Positions 36,166 to 46,815 of a stretch of DNA of 64,000 nt are shown piece after piece. The translations under genes and the position numbers were made by a program. The notes beneath the pieces were generated by a model that saw only the letters and a list, made by a program, of their open reading frames with translations, did not search any database and had not been told where the DNA came from. This DNA comes from Atriophallophorus winterbourni (taxonomy: Eukaryota; Platyhelminthes; Trematoda; Plagiorchiida; Microphallidae): assembly GCA_013407085.1 (NCBI GenBank), contig JACCGJ010013456.1, forward strand, positions 1-64,000, in the 5' to 3' direction. The first letter of the stretch is position 1, and each line of letters opens with the position of its first letter.

Positions 36166-36834
36166 AGGTGATAAGAATTCACTGCCAATCTACTTCACAA
36201 CTCTACAATCTTAGATGCCATTCTTTGAATGTGTACCGTTAATTTTTCCGGAATTGTATCAGTTAAGATCAAAATTCTTTTTTACTATTCATGGTTTTAA
36301 ATAAAGAATAATAATATTTTTTAATTTTATCGATGTCAACCGAAAAACGAAGGCATTTTAATTATTTGGATTATGAACTCACCATACCATCAAGACATTA
36401 ATTTGGTGGAAATGAAATGAATCAATTTATGGATGAAGATATACTTTTAATGCTCAAATATATATCCAATATATTCGAATAGCTGAAGAATAAAGCGCTT
36501 TTCTGTGAGATGAATTCTGTAATTTGTATAATCTATTCAGCTGGCGAAATATATGCTCAAATTTTTGAGATCTGAAAAGTAAGCTCACGGAAGCACACCA
36601 ATTAAACTCGATGCGTAAACAGTGTAAGCGCATATAATAAATAAATTTTTCTCAGAACGTTTATAGCGTCCGTTGTGGTGCGATTTAGTCAGCAGTAAAT
36701 AATCGCGTTGTAGAAGCATAGATTATCACGCAAGAAATTAATTTCACTCTGCCTTTTGTGGAATTAAATGATATTTTCCTTTGCATAGCTCAATATCATT
36801 GTTCTTATTATGATGAATTTTTCACACATGACAG

Positions 36835-37092
36835 ATTTATACATCTGGAAACAAGCCAGGGCCGGTCACGATCCCTGCTCGAAGTCGGAGTGCTCAACCA
36901 AGTCCTGGGCCAAGTCCTCTGGCCAGCCCAACGGGGTTATATCGAGTTTCGGATCAAGACCAGCGAAACAGAGTTACGCGATCACAACAATACATCGATT
37001 TGCAGTACTCTCCAGCACCACGGGGTCGATCATCACCACCGATCCTAACAAGACCTCAGTTCAGCACATTTGCAGTAAATGGCGGTTCTGAG
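36835..37092 (+). CDS. host gene coding exon 4 (residues 315-400)
   Basis: Acceptor TTTTTCACACATGACAG ends at 36834, donor GAG followed by GTTAGT at 37093; 258 bases, phase 0 both sides. The correct frame has no ATG and reads IYTSGNKPGPVTIPARSRSA, then QPSPGPSPLASPTGLY, and ends FSTFAVNGGSE. Strongly Pro/Ser/Arg-rich, with SPGPSPLASP-type SH3 or proline-directed kinase sites. The two other open frames here (36758-37048, 36810-37091) are shadows. Composition and exact splice fit make it a firm exon. Confidence 0.85.
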
Positions 37093-37214
37093 GTTAGTAT
37101 TTGGTGTTAAATTACTTAATACAACGTTCCCATGATTGGAAATTGATACAATGTTTAAAAGAGAAATTTAGTAAACGAAGTTTAACATTTAAACCCACTG
37201 TTGGATATGGCTTG

Positions 37215-38073
37215 GGTGACCGGTCACTCAATCGTCAGACAATTAATTGTCAGACACTTAATCTCCGACACTTAATCCTTAGTCACTTAATCGCCATACA
37301 CTTAATCCCCAATTTGATAACTTCTGAAGAATGCAGAATACGTTTACATGAATTTATTTAGCATGCAATTGAATTGAGAAGGTCAATCTTCACGTAGTTG
37401 AGTTACGCTGAATTGCTCGAGATGTCATACCATGCAACGAAAATTAAGTGAACTAGGTATGAAAGCAGATTATCAGGCAGATGATGATTTACGCCTCATG
37501 ATTGTGCCGTTAAATGATGTAGTCGACACATTTGAGATTTTAGCCGAATCTATACCTCAAAGTGAGAGGATGAATAAACTCTTATCATATTTTGAACATA
37601 CATCTGTTCAAGGTCAATGAATTAGAGGTAGAAGAGAAAACTTTGCACCAGCTATATTTCCACCTGAATCCTGGAATAAGTATGAAGACGCAAATAATGG
37701 TGTTGCCCGAACGAATAACACTATAGAAGGCTGGCATCATGCATTAAATTCATTCTTTTCTTGCCAACCTCTCACTATGTGGACATTTCTTAACAGTTTG
37801 CGACAGGAATGCCGACAGAATACGGCCTCAGTTCTTCAAGCAAGTGCTGGGGTTCATATTAAACAGAAGCAGAAGTATGCTGAGATATGCGACAGTACAT
37901 GTCGGCAATTCAGCTATACTCAACTACGGAAAGATTGACGTTCCTGAAATCAATTGCATATCTCTCCCGCTAAACAAAATTCATTCAAACGTATTCTGCA
38001 TCCTTCAGAAGTTATCAAACTGGGGATTAAATGTCTGGTGATTAAGAGTCTAGGGATTAAGTGTCAGTGAAAC
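37215..38073 (+). mobile_element. Mutator-like (MULE) DNA transposon, 859-bp deletion derivative
   Basis: Flanked by the 8-base direct repeat ATGGCTTG (37207-37214 and 38074-38081), a plausible target duplication. Terminal inverted repeats of about 130 bases: both ends carry GACACTTAATC-like units, then TTAATCCCCA-TTTGATAACTTCTGAAG and ATGCAGAATACGTTT. The interior plus frame gives ESWNKYEDANNGVARTNNTI then EGWHHALNSFF and LTMWTFLNSLRQECR, the RTNN-x-x-EGWH and W-x-F-x-x-x-L-x-x-E pattern of the C-terminal MULE transposase. The DDE core is absent and the frame has one stop at 37618. Moved by a full-length relative, if at all. Confidence 0.82.
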
Positions 38074-38759
38074 ATGGCTTGCACCACCAGACTTGTCAAT
38101 TTCATGTGGCTACATACATGTAATTTAAAATCTGAGGTACCTGCAGTTTCACCACACAACAGATAAGCGCCCAAACCACAAAATAGAGATTTTAGAAGAC
38201 CCTGAGTATAACATCATTTTAATGTTCGAACAGATTGGTAGTGCCAACCTTACACAACAATATGTTTAAAGTTCATTCTTCCTCCACTGTTTTACGTTAC
38301 TCAGATATTGATCGTACTGTCTACATAGAGCTGGAAACTGCTCGCAGAGTCTGATGGAAATATATGAAAATGCAAGAAATTTGGTGTTTGCATCTTATTC
38401 AATCGATTTTGTAGTTTGTAGTATATTTTGCATATTTTCAGAAAATCTGCGAATAAAATCTGTGTCTGAGGCATATTTGCGTTTACTTTGAACAGGTTAT
38501 TTGCGCTAATATAGAGCAGGCATTTTGATACTTTTCTTACACCTGGTAGCACAAGCTGAACAAAATACCGAATCGAAGGCTCGCAACGTTCAAATACAAG
38601 GTCACACAGCTTATAGCATATAATATAGGGAAAAATAAGTCCAGCCGCACTATGGAGACTATTGTTTTGTAACTTACAAGGAAAACTGCGATATTATTTA
38701 CATTGATGCTTAATTGTTAATATTAATTTAACTGGAGAAAATGAACTCTAGTAAGAATA

Positions 38760-39420
38760 TATGTTGTTGCTGGCAACGATAGTCAGAACTCGGTTGTATT
38801 GCATCAGCTGCACGCCGACAAAGGGGTGATCTGTGTTCAGCAGCAAAGAGCAGTATCTGCTCCTCCCCAGCTTGCAGACGACGCTTTGCGCAATGCCTCC
38901 AATGTGAGCGATCAAGAGCAAGTTATTTCCAACTCACGGGGTCAATGACAAGATATTTCATATCTCTTTTGCAAACGTATTTTGTACCGCAGTTGCAGTC
39001 TGCCCAATGGTCGACTTCTTAATTGCAACTCACCATATAGTAGATCTTTTAGAATATGACCATTTTCCATTCTGTAGACATGACCAAGCCACCGCAGGCG
39101 GCGCTGTCGCAATAGGGTGAACATGCTCTGTAAACCGGCTTTTGAAAGCACTTCAGCATTAGTCACTCTGTCCATCCACCATATGTTCAAGATACGACGG
39201 ATGTTTCGTAGGTGGAAAGAATTCAGCTTCCGTTCAAGTCTTGCGTATGTGGTCCAGGATTCACTGCCGTACATTAAAGCATTTAGTACGCACGCGCTGT
39301 ATACCATCATCTCTGTCTTTACCGTCAGCTTGCGGTTACCCCAAACACGAGAGTTCAATCGCGACAGAATGACCGCAAATGTGTATTGGACTGAAATTAA
39401 CCTCGGTATGTAAAAGGAGC
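38760..39420 (-). mobile_element. non-LTR retrotransposon 3' end, same family as 24.99 kb
   Basis: Minus frame 39358-38942 is open for 138 codons: VWGNRKLTVKTEMMVYSACV, YGSESWTTYARLERKLNSF, MFTLLRQRRLRWLGHVYRM and KDLLYGELQ. After a frameshift near 38935 it continues LALDRSHWRHCAKRRLQAG and EEQILLFAAEHRS. This is the region between RT and the C-terminal zinc finger in a widespread LINE family. The palm with the catalytic Asp residues is not present: 5' truncated. Confidence 0.85.
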
Positions 39421-39662
39421 AGGATTCCTAATGTTTATGGTGTGTATGATGGGATCAAGCGATTCGTTGGTTCAAACATACTTTATTAAGTCTTTATCTG
39501 AGGAAAGTTTTCTGGTGACCACAGAATCTAACCTGTGGTCAATGAAAATATATGCAAGTATAGATTATTGACTAGTCTATTTTAAATTGCTTACACTCGA
39601 GTATAAACATTTATTTTATTATGTATATTCGGCATGATATGTTAGGCGTATTCGATTTTCAG

Positions 39663-40013
39663 GATGACGTAGAATCACCGATTCTTCCGTCTGTGCGTGA
39701 AATCATCCGACAAGTAGAGGAAATGACGCGTTCAAATGCGGCTACCTCAACAACTGATATAACTGTCGCAGGCACATCCCCTGGTCAAAGTTCAATACCC
39801 AGATACCAACGCAATCTAACTAGTCGGGGTCCGGAGCACTTGACACGCGCGGGCATTCTTCGACAGCCAGGAAGCAGTCAACGAACCACAAGTGCACCGC
39901 AATTACGTTCGACGCAATACACACCGATGCAAGCCAAATTCAACTCCATCATGGCAACGCAAAGTCGAAACGTCGCGCCGCCAGTTCCACCACACGGAAC
40001 CACGAAGAGCAAG
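39663..40013 (+). CDS. host gene coding exon 5 (residues 401-517)
   Basis: Acceptor TTCGATTTTCAG ends at 39662, donor AAG followed by GTATGC at 40014; 351 bases, phase 0 both sides. Starts with an acidic, probably helical DDVESPILPSVREIIRQVEE, followed by MTRSNAATSTTDITVAGTSP, then a basic Ser/Gln/Pro-rich part and NVAPPVPPHGTTKSK, whose APPVPPH could bind SH3 domains. This is the only predicted helix before the C-terminal coil. No catalytic motif. Confidence 0.85.
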
Positions 40014-40537
40014 GTATGCGGATTCGTCCTTTTAGACTACTAACATTGAAGACAGTTTGATCGAATTGGCATCAGGGTGATTTTAAACTACATTACACTG
40101 GCACGGTTTAGCTGAATGATATTTACCTTTGAAGCCTTGCCCAAAAAGTTGGCATTTAAAAAGCGTTTTCTGCACATTTTCATGGTAACCCTGTTTCCAC
40201 GCATATACCAAAATATTTTATTGAAATTTATCTTTTGTGATTAGCAAATAACGTAAACGCTACAAGGATCCTTCATTTTGATGGCTTTGATAATTTATTG
40301 CGAATTTAAAGTCGTCGGATACGCATCTTATCTAAATACCGTAAACCTATTTGTTTACAATCGCAATTTCGGATCATTCCTCCCCATCCAATGTACCTCA
40401 ATGTGTTTTGTTTATGTGAAAGCTTAGTAGCGATAAAAATTTCGGCCAGTTTGAGAAAATGAACAATGTTTATGTCTTTCTTGAAATTAAAATCTGTAGG
40501 AAAATTTCCGTGGAGCCTAATTACGTTCACGGGAAAT

Positions 40538-40773
40538 TTCCCTCTTTCCAAGGCACGAAAACCCAACGAAAAAACGTTTGACCAAATGCTGTAGATCTGC
40601 AAATTTAGCAAAAATATTGATTACTAATTTGATGTAGATCCTTCACTAAGCAACGTTCCCTCTTTCCAAGGCACGAAAACCCAACGAAAAAACGTTTGAC
40701 CAAATGCTGTAGATCTGCAAATTTAGCAAAAATATTGATTGCTAATTTGATGTAGATCCTTCACTAAGCAACG
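40538..40773. repeat. tandem duplication, two 118-bp units
   Basis: Units 40538-40655 and 40656-40773 start TTCCCTCTTTCCAAGGCACG and end CTTCACTAAGCAACG. I see only one difference (ATTGATTACTAA versus ATTGATTGCTAA), so the duplication is recent or the result of an assembly error. Confidence 0.9.
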
Positions 40774-41654
40774 TGGTTTAATCTGACGAAAAATGATGGC
40801 AACAATAAGCAGTCAGCGTTATTATTCGTAACGAAGCGCATCTTAATTTTGTAACAAAGAAGAAGAAAACAGCATTACTTGTTGGAACATATTTTCAACA
40901 ATTGATACTAAATTATCCACACATATTTCCGGGATACAATAAATCAACAGAATATAAAATTTATAATTTTATGAAAAACTTTGAATTGCGGCTCAAATTT
41001 TAAAATCCGAAGCAGATTCAGATTCGTCTACCAGCGACATCGAATGTTGTGATGGTTACCGACGAAATTTCAAAATATTTTAGAATTTAAAACGTACATC
41101 GCATTTATAGCATGCGGTTTACTATGAAACATGCTTAAACGTGTTCTTAAAGTGGGTTACTTATCGATAAAAAAATGAAAATTAATTTTATCCACAGTCG
41201 CTTTAAAGGCCTCGCAAAATTAGTTGCAACAAAATAATCGAAATGCCCATATTTGCACAATTTTCTATCACACCCACCAAAGACCGGTATCATGATGTCG
41301 CGATCACTTACGAGGTGGCAAGCTGAGTAGAATCCACTTTTTCGAAATAATTAGCTTGTCGCTGATGTTGTATTTGCATTTAATTTATCATATTTGAATA
41401 AAGATGGTTAGAGTAACAAGGCATCCTCGCCTGATTGACTGCATTGAAAACGAGGCAAAACATTGAGCGGATATTGCAATAATCCCCAAGAAGAACACTG
41501 GTATGGTTTCGTGTTTATTATTGCTCAATCCTTGCAGTCATAAGCAGGTAATGTGGCGGTTTGTTTTGTTAACCACATGCCCTGAGTTCTCATTCAACCA
41601 CCTTATAATACATTCGTATACAAGGGCAACTAGTTTACCATTATTCTACTGTTC

Positions 41655-41765
41655 AGAAGCATGATGATCCTTACAATATTTCCCCATACCTGATGAGTGC
41701 AAACAACACGTAACTTGTCGTGGGTTGTCTGTGGTAGAAGTGCACGCAAGTGTTTTTTTTGTTTG
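41655..41765 (+). repeat. ribozyme repeat family A, copy
   Basis: Hammerhead 41684-41724: CCATAC, exact CTGATGA, GTGC AAACA ACAC, GTAA in place of GAAA, CTTGTC, GTGGG. Second box broken. Confidence 0.7.
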
Positions 41766-42204
41766 TAGAATTTAACCAAATACGCTGTTTTTGATCGCTA
41801 AGAATGCTCACATACTTTATAGTTTGGCCAGTCAACAACAAACATCTGGTGAGACTTGTGTATAGATGGTCAGAGACTATTTTCTCAGTGGGATCCACTA
41901 GGTGTAGGAGAACGGGTTGTGCCTAAATCTATCCCAAGTTCAAGAACATTATGACTCACAAAAGAATTTGAAATCAAATTTGTTCTCAAATTTTTCGTGT
42001 AAAATAGCAACTCTTACTCCTCTACATTAGTAATCCTCAATCAACGTTCACAAACTTATCAGAATCAATGGAGCAACAAGAAAAGAATCGTGTTGGCTTG
42101 TTTGAAGTAGGCTCGTAAGTCATGTACGATTTATAAGATCAATCAAGTTTAAAATAGGTTTAAATGGTGGCTGCATTCCTAATCAGCAACCAAAAGACGA
42201 TTCC

Positions 42205-42300
42205 ATATTGTGGTGTTCAAATCCCCATTCCTTACACACCACAACTTGTTTCTCGCTGTTTGCCGCCATCATCTGGAGATAATAATGCATTGAAACATTG
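42205..42300 (-). repeat. ribozyme repeat family B, minus copy of an inverted pair
   Basis: Minus strand: TATCTCCAGATGATGGCGGC, AAACAGCGAGAAACAAGTTG, TGGTGTGTAAGG. GAAAC and GGC/GCG-type stem II are recognisable; the core reads AGATGATG. Confidence 0.65.
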
Positions 42301-42339
42301 ATAACGGTAAACGTAGGTATACTCAAATCTCCTGTTAAA

Positions 42340-42500
42340 TATGGTTAAAGTCTCAGTGATCATGTTCTTACTGTCCCCACCTGATGACGGTAGCATCCAG
42401 AAACAACAGCTGTGGTGTGTGAGTGATGGAAATTTGAGCGCCACAATATATGGCCTTTGATAAGCGCCTCAAGTGCTTGACCAGGACTAACTTCTTGATT
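42340..42500 (+). repeat. ribozyme repeat family B, plus copy of an inverted pair
   Basis: Hammerhead 42375-42416: CCCCAC, exact CTGATGA, CGGTAGCATCCA in place of a clean stem II, GAAA, then ACAGCTGTGGTG. Followed by GCGCCACAATATATGG and TAAGCGCCTCAAGTGCTTGA. Confidence 0.7.
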
Positions 42501-42681
42501 CTGTATTTGAAAAAAGTGGTGCTTTGAAGAAACCTATTTACTAGTGGTATTCATGTAAACCTTTTTGAAAACGCGTTTTTGTTTGCACTTATCATGATCA
42601 TTTAGTATCGGTGATTTGACCGTACTGTTTATACCATTTATCCGGCACAACCCATCCACTTATATTCTTTCATTTTACCAG

Positions 42682-42765
42682 GCGATCATCGGAGCATTCA
42701 CTCGCCGAACAGACCCAACTCAACAAGATTCAACGATCCACCCCCAACGATTCGAAGTCACCGCG
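42682..42765 (+). CDS. host gene coding exon 6 (residues 518-545)
   Basis: Acceptor TTCTTTCATTTTACCAG ends at 42681, donor GCG followed by GTAAGA at 42766; 84 bases, phase 0 both sides. Encodes AIIGAFTRRTDPTQQDSTIH and PQRFEVTA. GC-richer than the surrounding sequence. Small, but both splice sites are good and the frame matches the neighbours. Confidence 0.78.
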
Positions 42766-43034
42766 GTAAGATTGGATTTACATACATTTCCCAAATTTGC
42801 GAAAGATTATTTCTATTTCAACAAAGTTCTACTTTGCAGTCACGTTGATCGTTATAGCGGAACTAACGTTTAGATAACCGACACGATTGGATCTAAATGG
42901 ATCTAAATGAATCACAAGAATGGGAGCAATTACAACACAAAATAACCGGTTTTTTGCTGCTTCCCGACATCAGCAACTCATAATCAGTTTAGCATACGGA
43001 GCCATTTAATAACCAATCGGCTCAATCGATCTGA

Positions 43035-43125
43035 CTTGTTTACGGATTGATGAGATGACATCAAACAGCCAGAAACTGGATGTGTTGTGTTGGTACGGAG
43101 GATGTGAACACCCCAAAAGTTTTTA
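43035..43125 (+). repeat. ribozyme repeat family B, degenerate copy
   Basis: ATTGATGAGATGACATC, AAACAGCCAGAAACTGGATG, TGTTGTG and GGATGTGAACACC keep the family order, but the core is blurred. Confidence 0.5.
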
Positions 43126-43495
43126 TTTCCTGATTTTTTTGACACAAGTGGTAGATGGCTAAATTGAATGCGGATAAGTTTGCGAACATAAACATTCAAA
43201 AATGTACAAAATCCTAAGCAAATCTTGATACAATTAATAAACGAAAATCGTAGGAGATGATTCTAGGTGCCATATTAATTTGTGCATTCGGCTGAATGAA
43301 TTGAGGACGATACTTGTGGAATATATATTCTAAGTACTCGAAGACCTCGCACATGGAGGTTTACAAGATTTAAGTTTATATGTAAACCAGGACAACCAAC
43401 ATTAAGCAACAATTTATGATGAATTGAAACGGCTTCACTTGAATTAAACAAGATTTTGATGGTAAACTACCGCAATCAGATCATGATCGTTGTGT

Positions 43496-43537
43496 CCCTA
43501 CCTAATGAGTGAAAACAGCACAAAACCGGTCGTGGTG
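43496..43537 (+). ncRNA. hammerhead ribozyme, trimer unit 1 (mutated)
   Basis: CCCTAC / CTAATGA / GTGA AAACA GCAC / AAAA / AC-CG-GT / C / GTGGTG. Both invariant boxes carry one change. Confidence 0.65.
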
Positions 43538-43720
43538 TGTTTGTATGCGATCGACATGCTCGCAAATGAGATTTTTGTTCATAGTCATGGGTTCAAACAG
43601 TGTGGGATCATGCGATTGAACAGGTTGGTCGTATTCTCCTTAACTAACAGTGGTATACAACCGCAAATTGTCTACCATTCCCCCACTTTTTCAAGCGCAT
43701 GCCGATCCTGATCCTACTGT

Positions 43721-43762
43721 ACCTACCTGATAAGCGAAAACAGCACGAAACCGGTCGTGGGG
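43721..43762 (+). ncRNA. hammerhead ribozyme, trimer unit 2 (mutated core)
   Basis: ACCTAC / CTGATAA / GCGA AAACA GCAC / GAAA / AC-CG-GT / cleavage C 43756 / GTGGGG. GAAA, stem III and helix I are good; the core box has G to A. Confidence 0.7.
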
Positions 43763-43955
43763 TGTGTGTGTTTGAGATGCATGCAAATGAGCTTTTTTAT
43801 TCATGGTCATGGGTTTTAAACCCAGTCTATATGAGTGGGGGCTCATGTGATTAAACAGGTTGTTCGTACCAACCATACCCAAAAGTGGCATGCGAGCGCA
43901 ACTTGTATACAATTCTTCCACTGTTTTAAGCACATGCAGATCGAGATTTTACTGT

Positions 43956-43997
43956 CTCTCCCTGATGAGTGCAAACAGAATGAAACCAGTTGCGGGT
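43956..43997 (+). ncRNA. hammerhead ribozyme, trimer unit 3
   Basis: CTCTCC / exact CTGATGA / GTGC AAACA GAAT / exact GAAA / AC-CA-GT / cleavage T 43991 / GCGGGT. Both boxes are exact; stem II keeps only its outer pairs, and helix I has one mismatch. Weak activity is possible. Confidence 0.7.
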
Positions 43998-44884
43998 TGT
44001 ATGTTGGATGGAAATGCATGTAATTCAGCTTTTTGTCAAAGATTTTCATACTGTTCATCAAACATTTGAATGCAAGGTAACATAAACAAATTATAATTTA
44101 CCTTTGAATAGCCAGGATTTGCGCTTAATTAAAACAGCTTCCAGTATATAAGATTGACGATCAAGTAATACATTCCTCCCGGACAAATGTTGATGGATTT
44201 TGTCATATAAAACGGTGTTTATACCCACATAATTAAACAAAATTAATTTACATTGGGACTAGATACTTTTGAAAATGAACGTTGGGTTTTATATAGAAGA
44301 ATATTCATTGATTCAACTATGTGGAATTTCTATCGATCGCAGGCAAGACTACTAGGCAGACTTGTAAATTGTTGCGAAACATATGTTTTACAAATCAAGT
44401 ATTTGACAGACATACATGAAATTGAAACGGAACTTACGGGAGTGGTGCAGCGAAATTACCGAATTTAATTGTTCAACACATTTCTTGCGATAGGATTATC
44501 CCAAATGCGATGATAAACGAAGGAAGAAAGAGATAATACTTATTGAAAATCAACAGCGAAAATGAGAATTCTTACGCTTTACTGCAAGATTTTAGTTGTA
44601 ATCGTTTCAGGACAATTTGTATGGATAGAAATGTTTTCTAAATACAACGGCAGAAAACATAAAACCGCCGGTAGGCAAACTACCTGGATTATAAATCATT
44701 CAATTTCAAAATAAACTAAAAAGATTCTACTAGACATTTCCAAAAATTGTGCGTAATTTAATTTAAACTAACCCTCGGCATTCAATATATATTTTTATTT
44801 ACAATCTGTTGATGCGTGTGATTATGAATACATATAGTCACTAATCATGAATTTTTCAAAATAATCTTGGCCAAATAAATTTAT

Positions 44885-45065
44885 ACACGTATGCCACCGT
44901 TGCATAGGGTTCTTACAAAGAACCACGGTATTTAGATACAAAATCACAAAGTGATTCTTGGGCTCGAGGCGTTTTTAAGAGACGAATGTATTATGGTGGT
45001 TACATCCAGAAACCGGTTGTGGTGTCTAAGGGATGGGATGTGAGCATCAAAATATATTAATGTTG
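44885..45065 (+). repeat. ribozyme repeat family B, core-deleted copy
   Basis: TATGCCACCGTTGCATAGGG, TTCTTACAAAGAACCACGG, AAATCACAAAGTGATTC, then CCAGAAACCGGTTGTGGTG and GGGATGTGAGCATC. The CTGATGA half of the hammerhead is missing. Confidence 0.65.
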
Positions 45066-46099
45066 GGTAAATGATTTTGTTATTTTAATAGTATATCGAA
45101 CACATTCTAGAATAATTATTTATTTTCTAGTATGCCATTCTGCCATAATCGATCTTATGTTAAACTATACATAAAGGTCTTAATACTACTCCATAAAATA
45201 TTCGTTTCTTGATCTTAATGCAGTAGATCATCGCAGTACCTATTAAAATATACCTTTGGTTTTATCTAAATTTAATTGAATATTTGCAATGCCTTGTTAT
45301 TCAAATTTGTAATTAACTAAGTAACAGGAATTATTTTTGAGGAACTTTTGTTACTTCAGTCCAAGTAGAAAGTTTGGAAATGACAGTTTTGAAATAATCT
45401 AAATAATATTGAGCCCGAAAATTTGCGTCTCCTACTCCAATACCAATTAAATGTCAAGAAAGAATAAATAAAGAATAATGCTAAGCTAGAATTGACTAAA
45501 ATGATTGTTTGATGGAACTTGTCTGGTCTACTACCAAAAATAAAATCTATTTCATTTTGGCTTCCATATTCTTGTTGAAACAGCCATACAGAACGAACGC
45601 TGATAATTGCAAGCGTATCCTTAAAAATGATATTCGGCATATTTACGGCCCTGAAATTTTACAGTAAACAACTAAATTATGTGCGCCTCGATATAGATTA
45701 TACAAAATAAAATCGACAACAACCTGCGAACGCGTGCCGAATCCTTCGACTGGAATCAACCTTACAATGACTGAATCACTAAGCACATGCATCAAGATAT
45801 ACCCCAGAGACCCATACGGTTTAGACATTATGTTGACACACTAATGTCCATTGTTAGGTGAATTATTATAGCCGAAGAATAAATTCCAAATCAAGCTATA
45901 AATTGCTGCGCGATTAAACATGATTGTCGAAATATCATTTAATGATTCGCGGGAAATGATTTTCCTCGAGAAAATTCTCACGTATATAGTGCAAAAACGT
46001 ATACACGAGAGTCATTATTAAATAATGGTTTTTACAGAGATACATGATGCTTAAATAGAAAAAACGATTCCTAGTTTAGCACCCAAAGGTCCTACGAAC

Positions 46100-46240
46100 G
46101 ACCAGCGTATTGTGGTGCTTACTTCTCCCGTACATACAAACCACAAGCGGTTTTTGGATGTCTGTCGTCATCAGGTGGACACCGTGAGTTCAGGTTCCAT
46201 GAGCCTCAAAATAGTGGTAAATTGGTAAACAAAGGTATAC
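46100..46240 (-). repeat. ribozyme repeat family B, minus copy of an inverted pair
   Basis: Hammerhead on the minus strand at 46180-46139: GTCCAC, exact CTGATGA, CGACAGACATCCA, AAAAACCGCTT, GTGG. The GAAA box lost its G. Helix I pairs CCAC with GTGG. Confidence 0.7.
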
Positions 46241-46254
46241 AAAGGTAAACCACA

Positions 46255-46390
46255 AGCTACTGTTCCACGGTTAACTGAAACTACTTTTACTTTTCTTACC
46301 TGATATAAGCCAAAACGGCCAGAAACCGAGTGTGGAGTGCAGGAAATGTGAATGTGAACACCATAATATATTGGTGGTTTATAGTACAAA
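46255..46390 (+). repeat. ribozyme repeat family B, plus copy of an inverted pair
   Basis: CTGATAT at 46300, stem II AAGCC AAAAC GGCC, GAAACCGAGT, GTGGAG, then GTGAACACCATAATATATTG. Core mutated and an extra base sits at stem III. Confidence 0.65.
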
Positions 46391-46761
46391 TTTCTGAAAA
46401 AGATTGATGTAGGCTAGATCATATTTTACAATTGTATTTATTGTTCACTCAGACCTTTCAAATGCTATTTAGACTAAGCGTTCATTTTATATTATTTTCT
46501 GATGTGATTGCATTTCTACCTTAAAAGTAACAGATGCTGATTCCGTAAAAAAATCAAAAATGTATACGAGGTATTCATTCCAACATTTCTAAATAGCTTG
46601 GATATTCTTAATGCAGACTCTGAATTTTGACATGTAAAATAATGGTACCAGTTGATGAACGGCGATTTTGTATAACTAATTATCCGGCACAGAAACGTGA
46701 AGTGAAAATACATAATAGGAAACCTACGTATTTGAAAACGTTCTCTTCAGGTAATAAAGCT

Positions 46762-46815
46762 ACTTTGCATGCATTTTCATCACACACACACACCATGACC
46801 GGTTTCGTGAGGTAA
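46762..46815 (-). repeat. ribozyme repeat family A, fragment cut inside the ribozyme
   Basis: Minus strand starts CACGAAACCGGTCATGGTG, then a GT run and GATGAAAATGCATGCAAAG. Everything 5' of the GAAA box is absent. Confidence 0.7.

Larger units (their letters stand above)
33631..36834 (+). other. intron 3 (3.2 kb)
   Basis: Contains a TA run near 33938-33949, family C and D repeats, and otherwise nothing I can support. A 70-codon minus frame at 34436-34648 has no motif. Confidence 0.7.
37093..39662 (+). other. intron 4 (2.6 kb)
   Basis: Filled largely by a Mutator-like element and a LINE 3' end, both listed separately. 38082-38759 holds nothing I can support. Confidence 0.7.
40014..42681 (+). 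other. intron 5 (2.7 kb)
   Basis: Contains a 118-bp tandem duplication, a family A copy and a family B inverted pair. 40774-41654 holds nothing I can support. Confidence 0.7.
43478..44045 (+). repeat. ribozyme repeat family A, head-to-tail tandem trimer
   Basis: Three units with core boxes at 43502, 43727 and 43962, periods 225 and 235 bases. The full monomer is visible: hammerhead, GT run, GCATGCAAATGAG, TTCATGGTCATGGGTT, TATGAGTGGGGG, GATTGAACAGGTTGGTCGTA, AACAGTGGTATACAA, and CCACTTTTTCAAGCGCATGC leading into the next hammerhead. Tandem units each opening with a self-cleaving motif are what a satellite or retrozyme-like element copied as circular or concatemeric RNA would leave. Confidence 0.88.

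Noticed and set aside
36758..37091. Two open frames with ATG starts (36758-37048, 36810-37091)
   Set aside because: Neither fits the splice phases. The third frame, without ATG, joins its neighbours perfectly and has coding-like composition.
43478..44045. CRISPR-like array of regularly spaced repeats
   Set aside because: Units are about 230 bases, contiguous and ribozyme-bearing in an intron-rich animal sequence; not a CRISPR.
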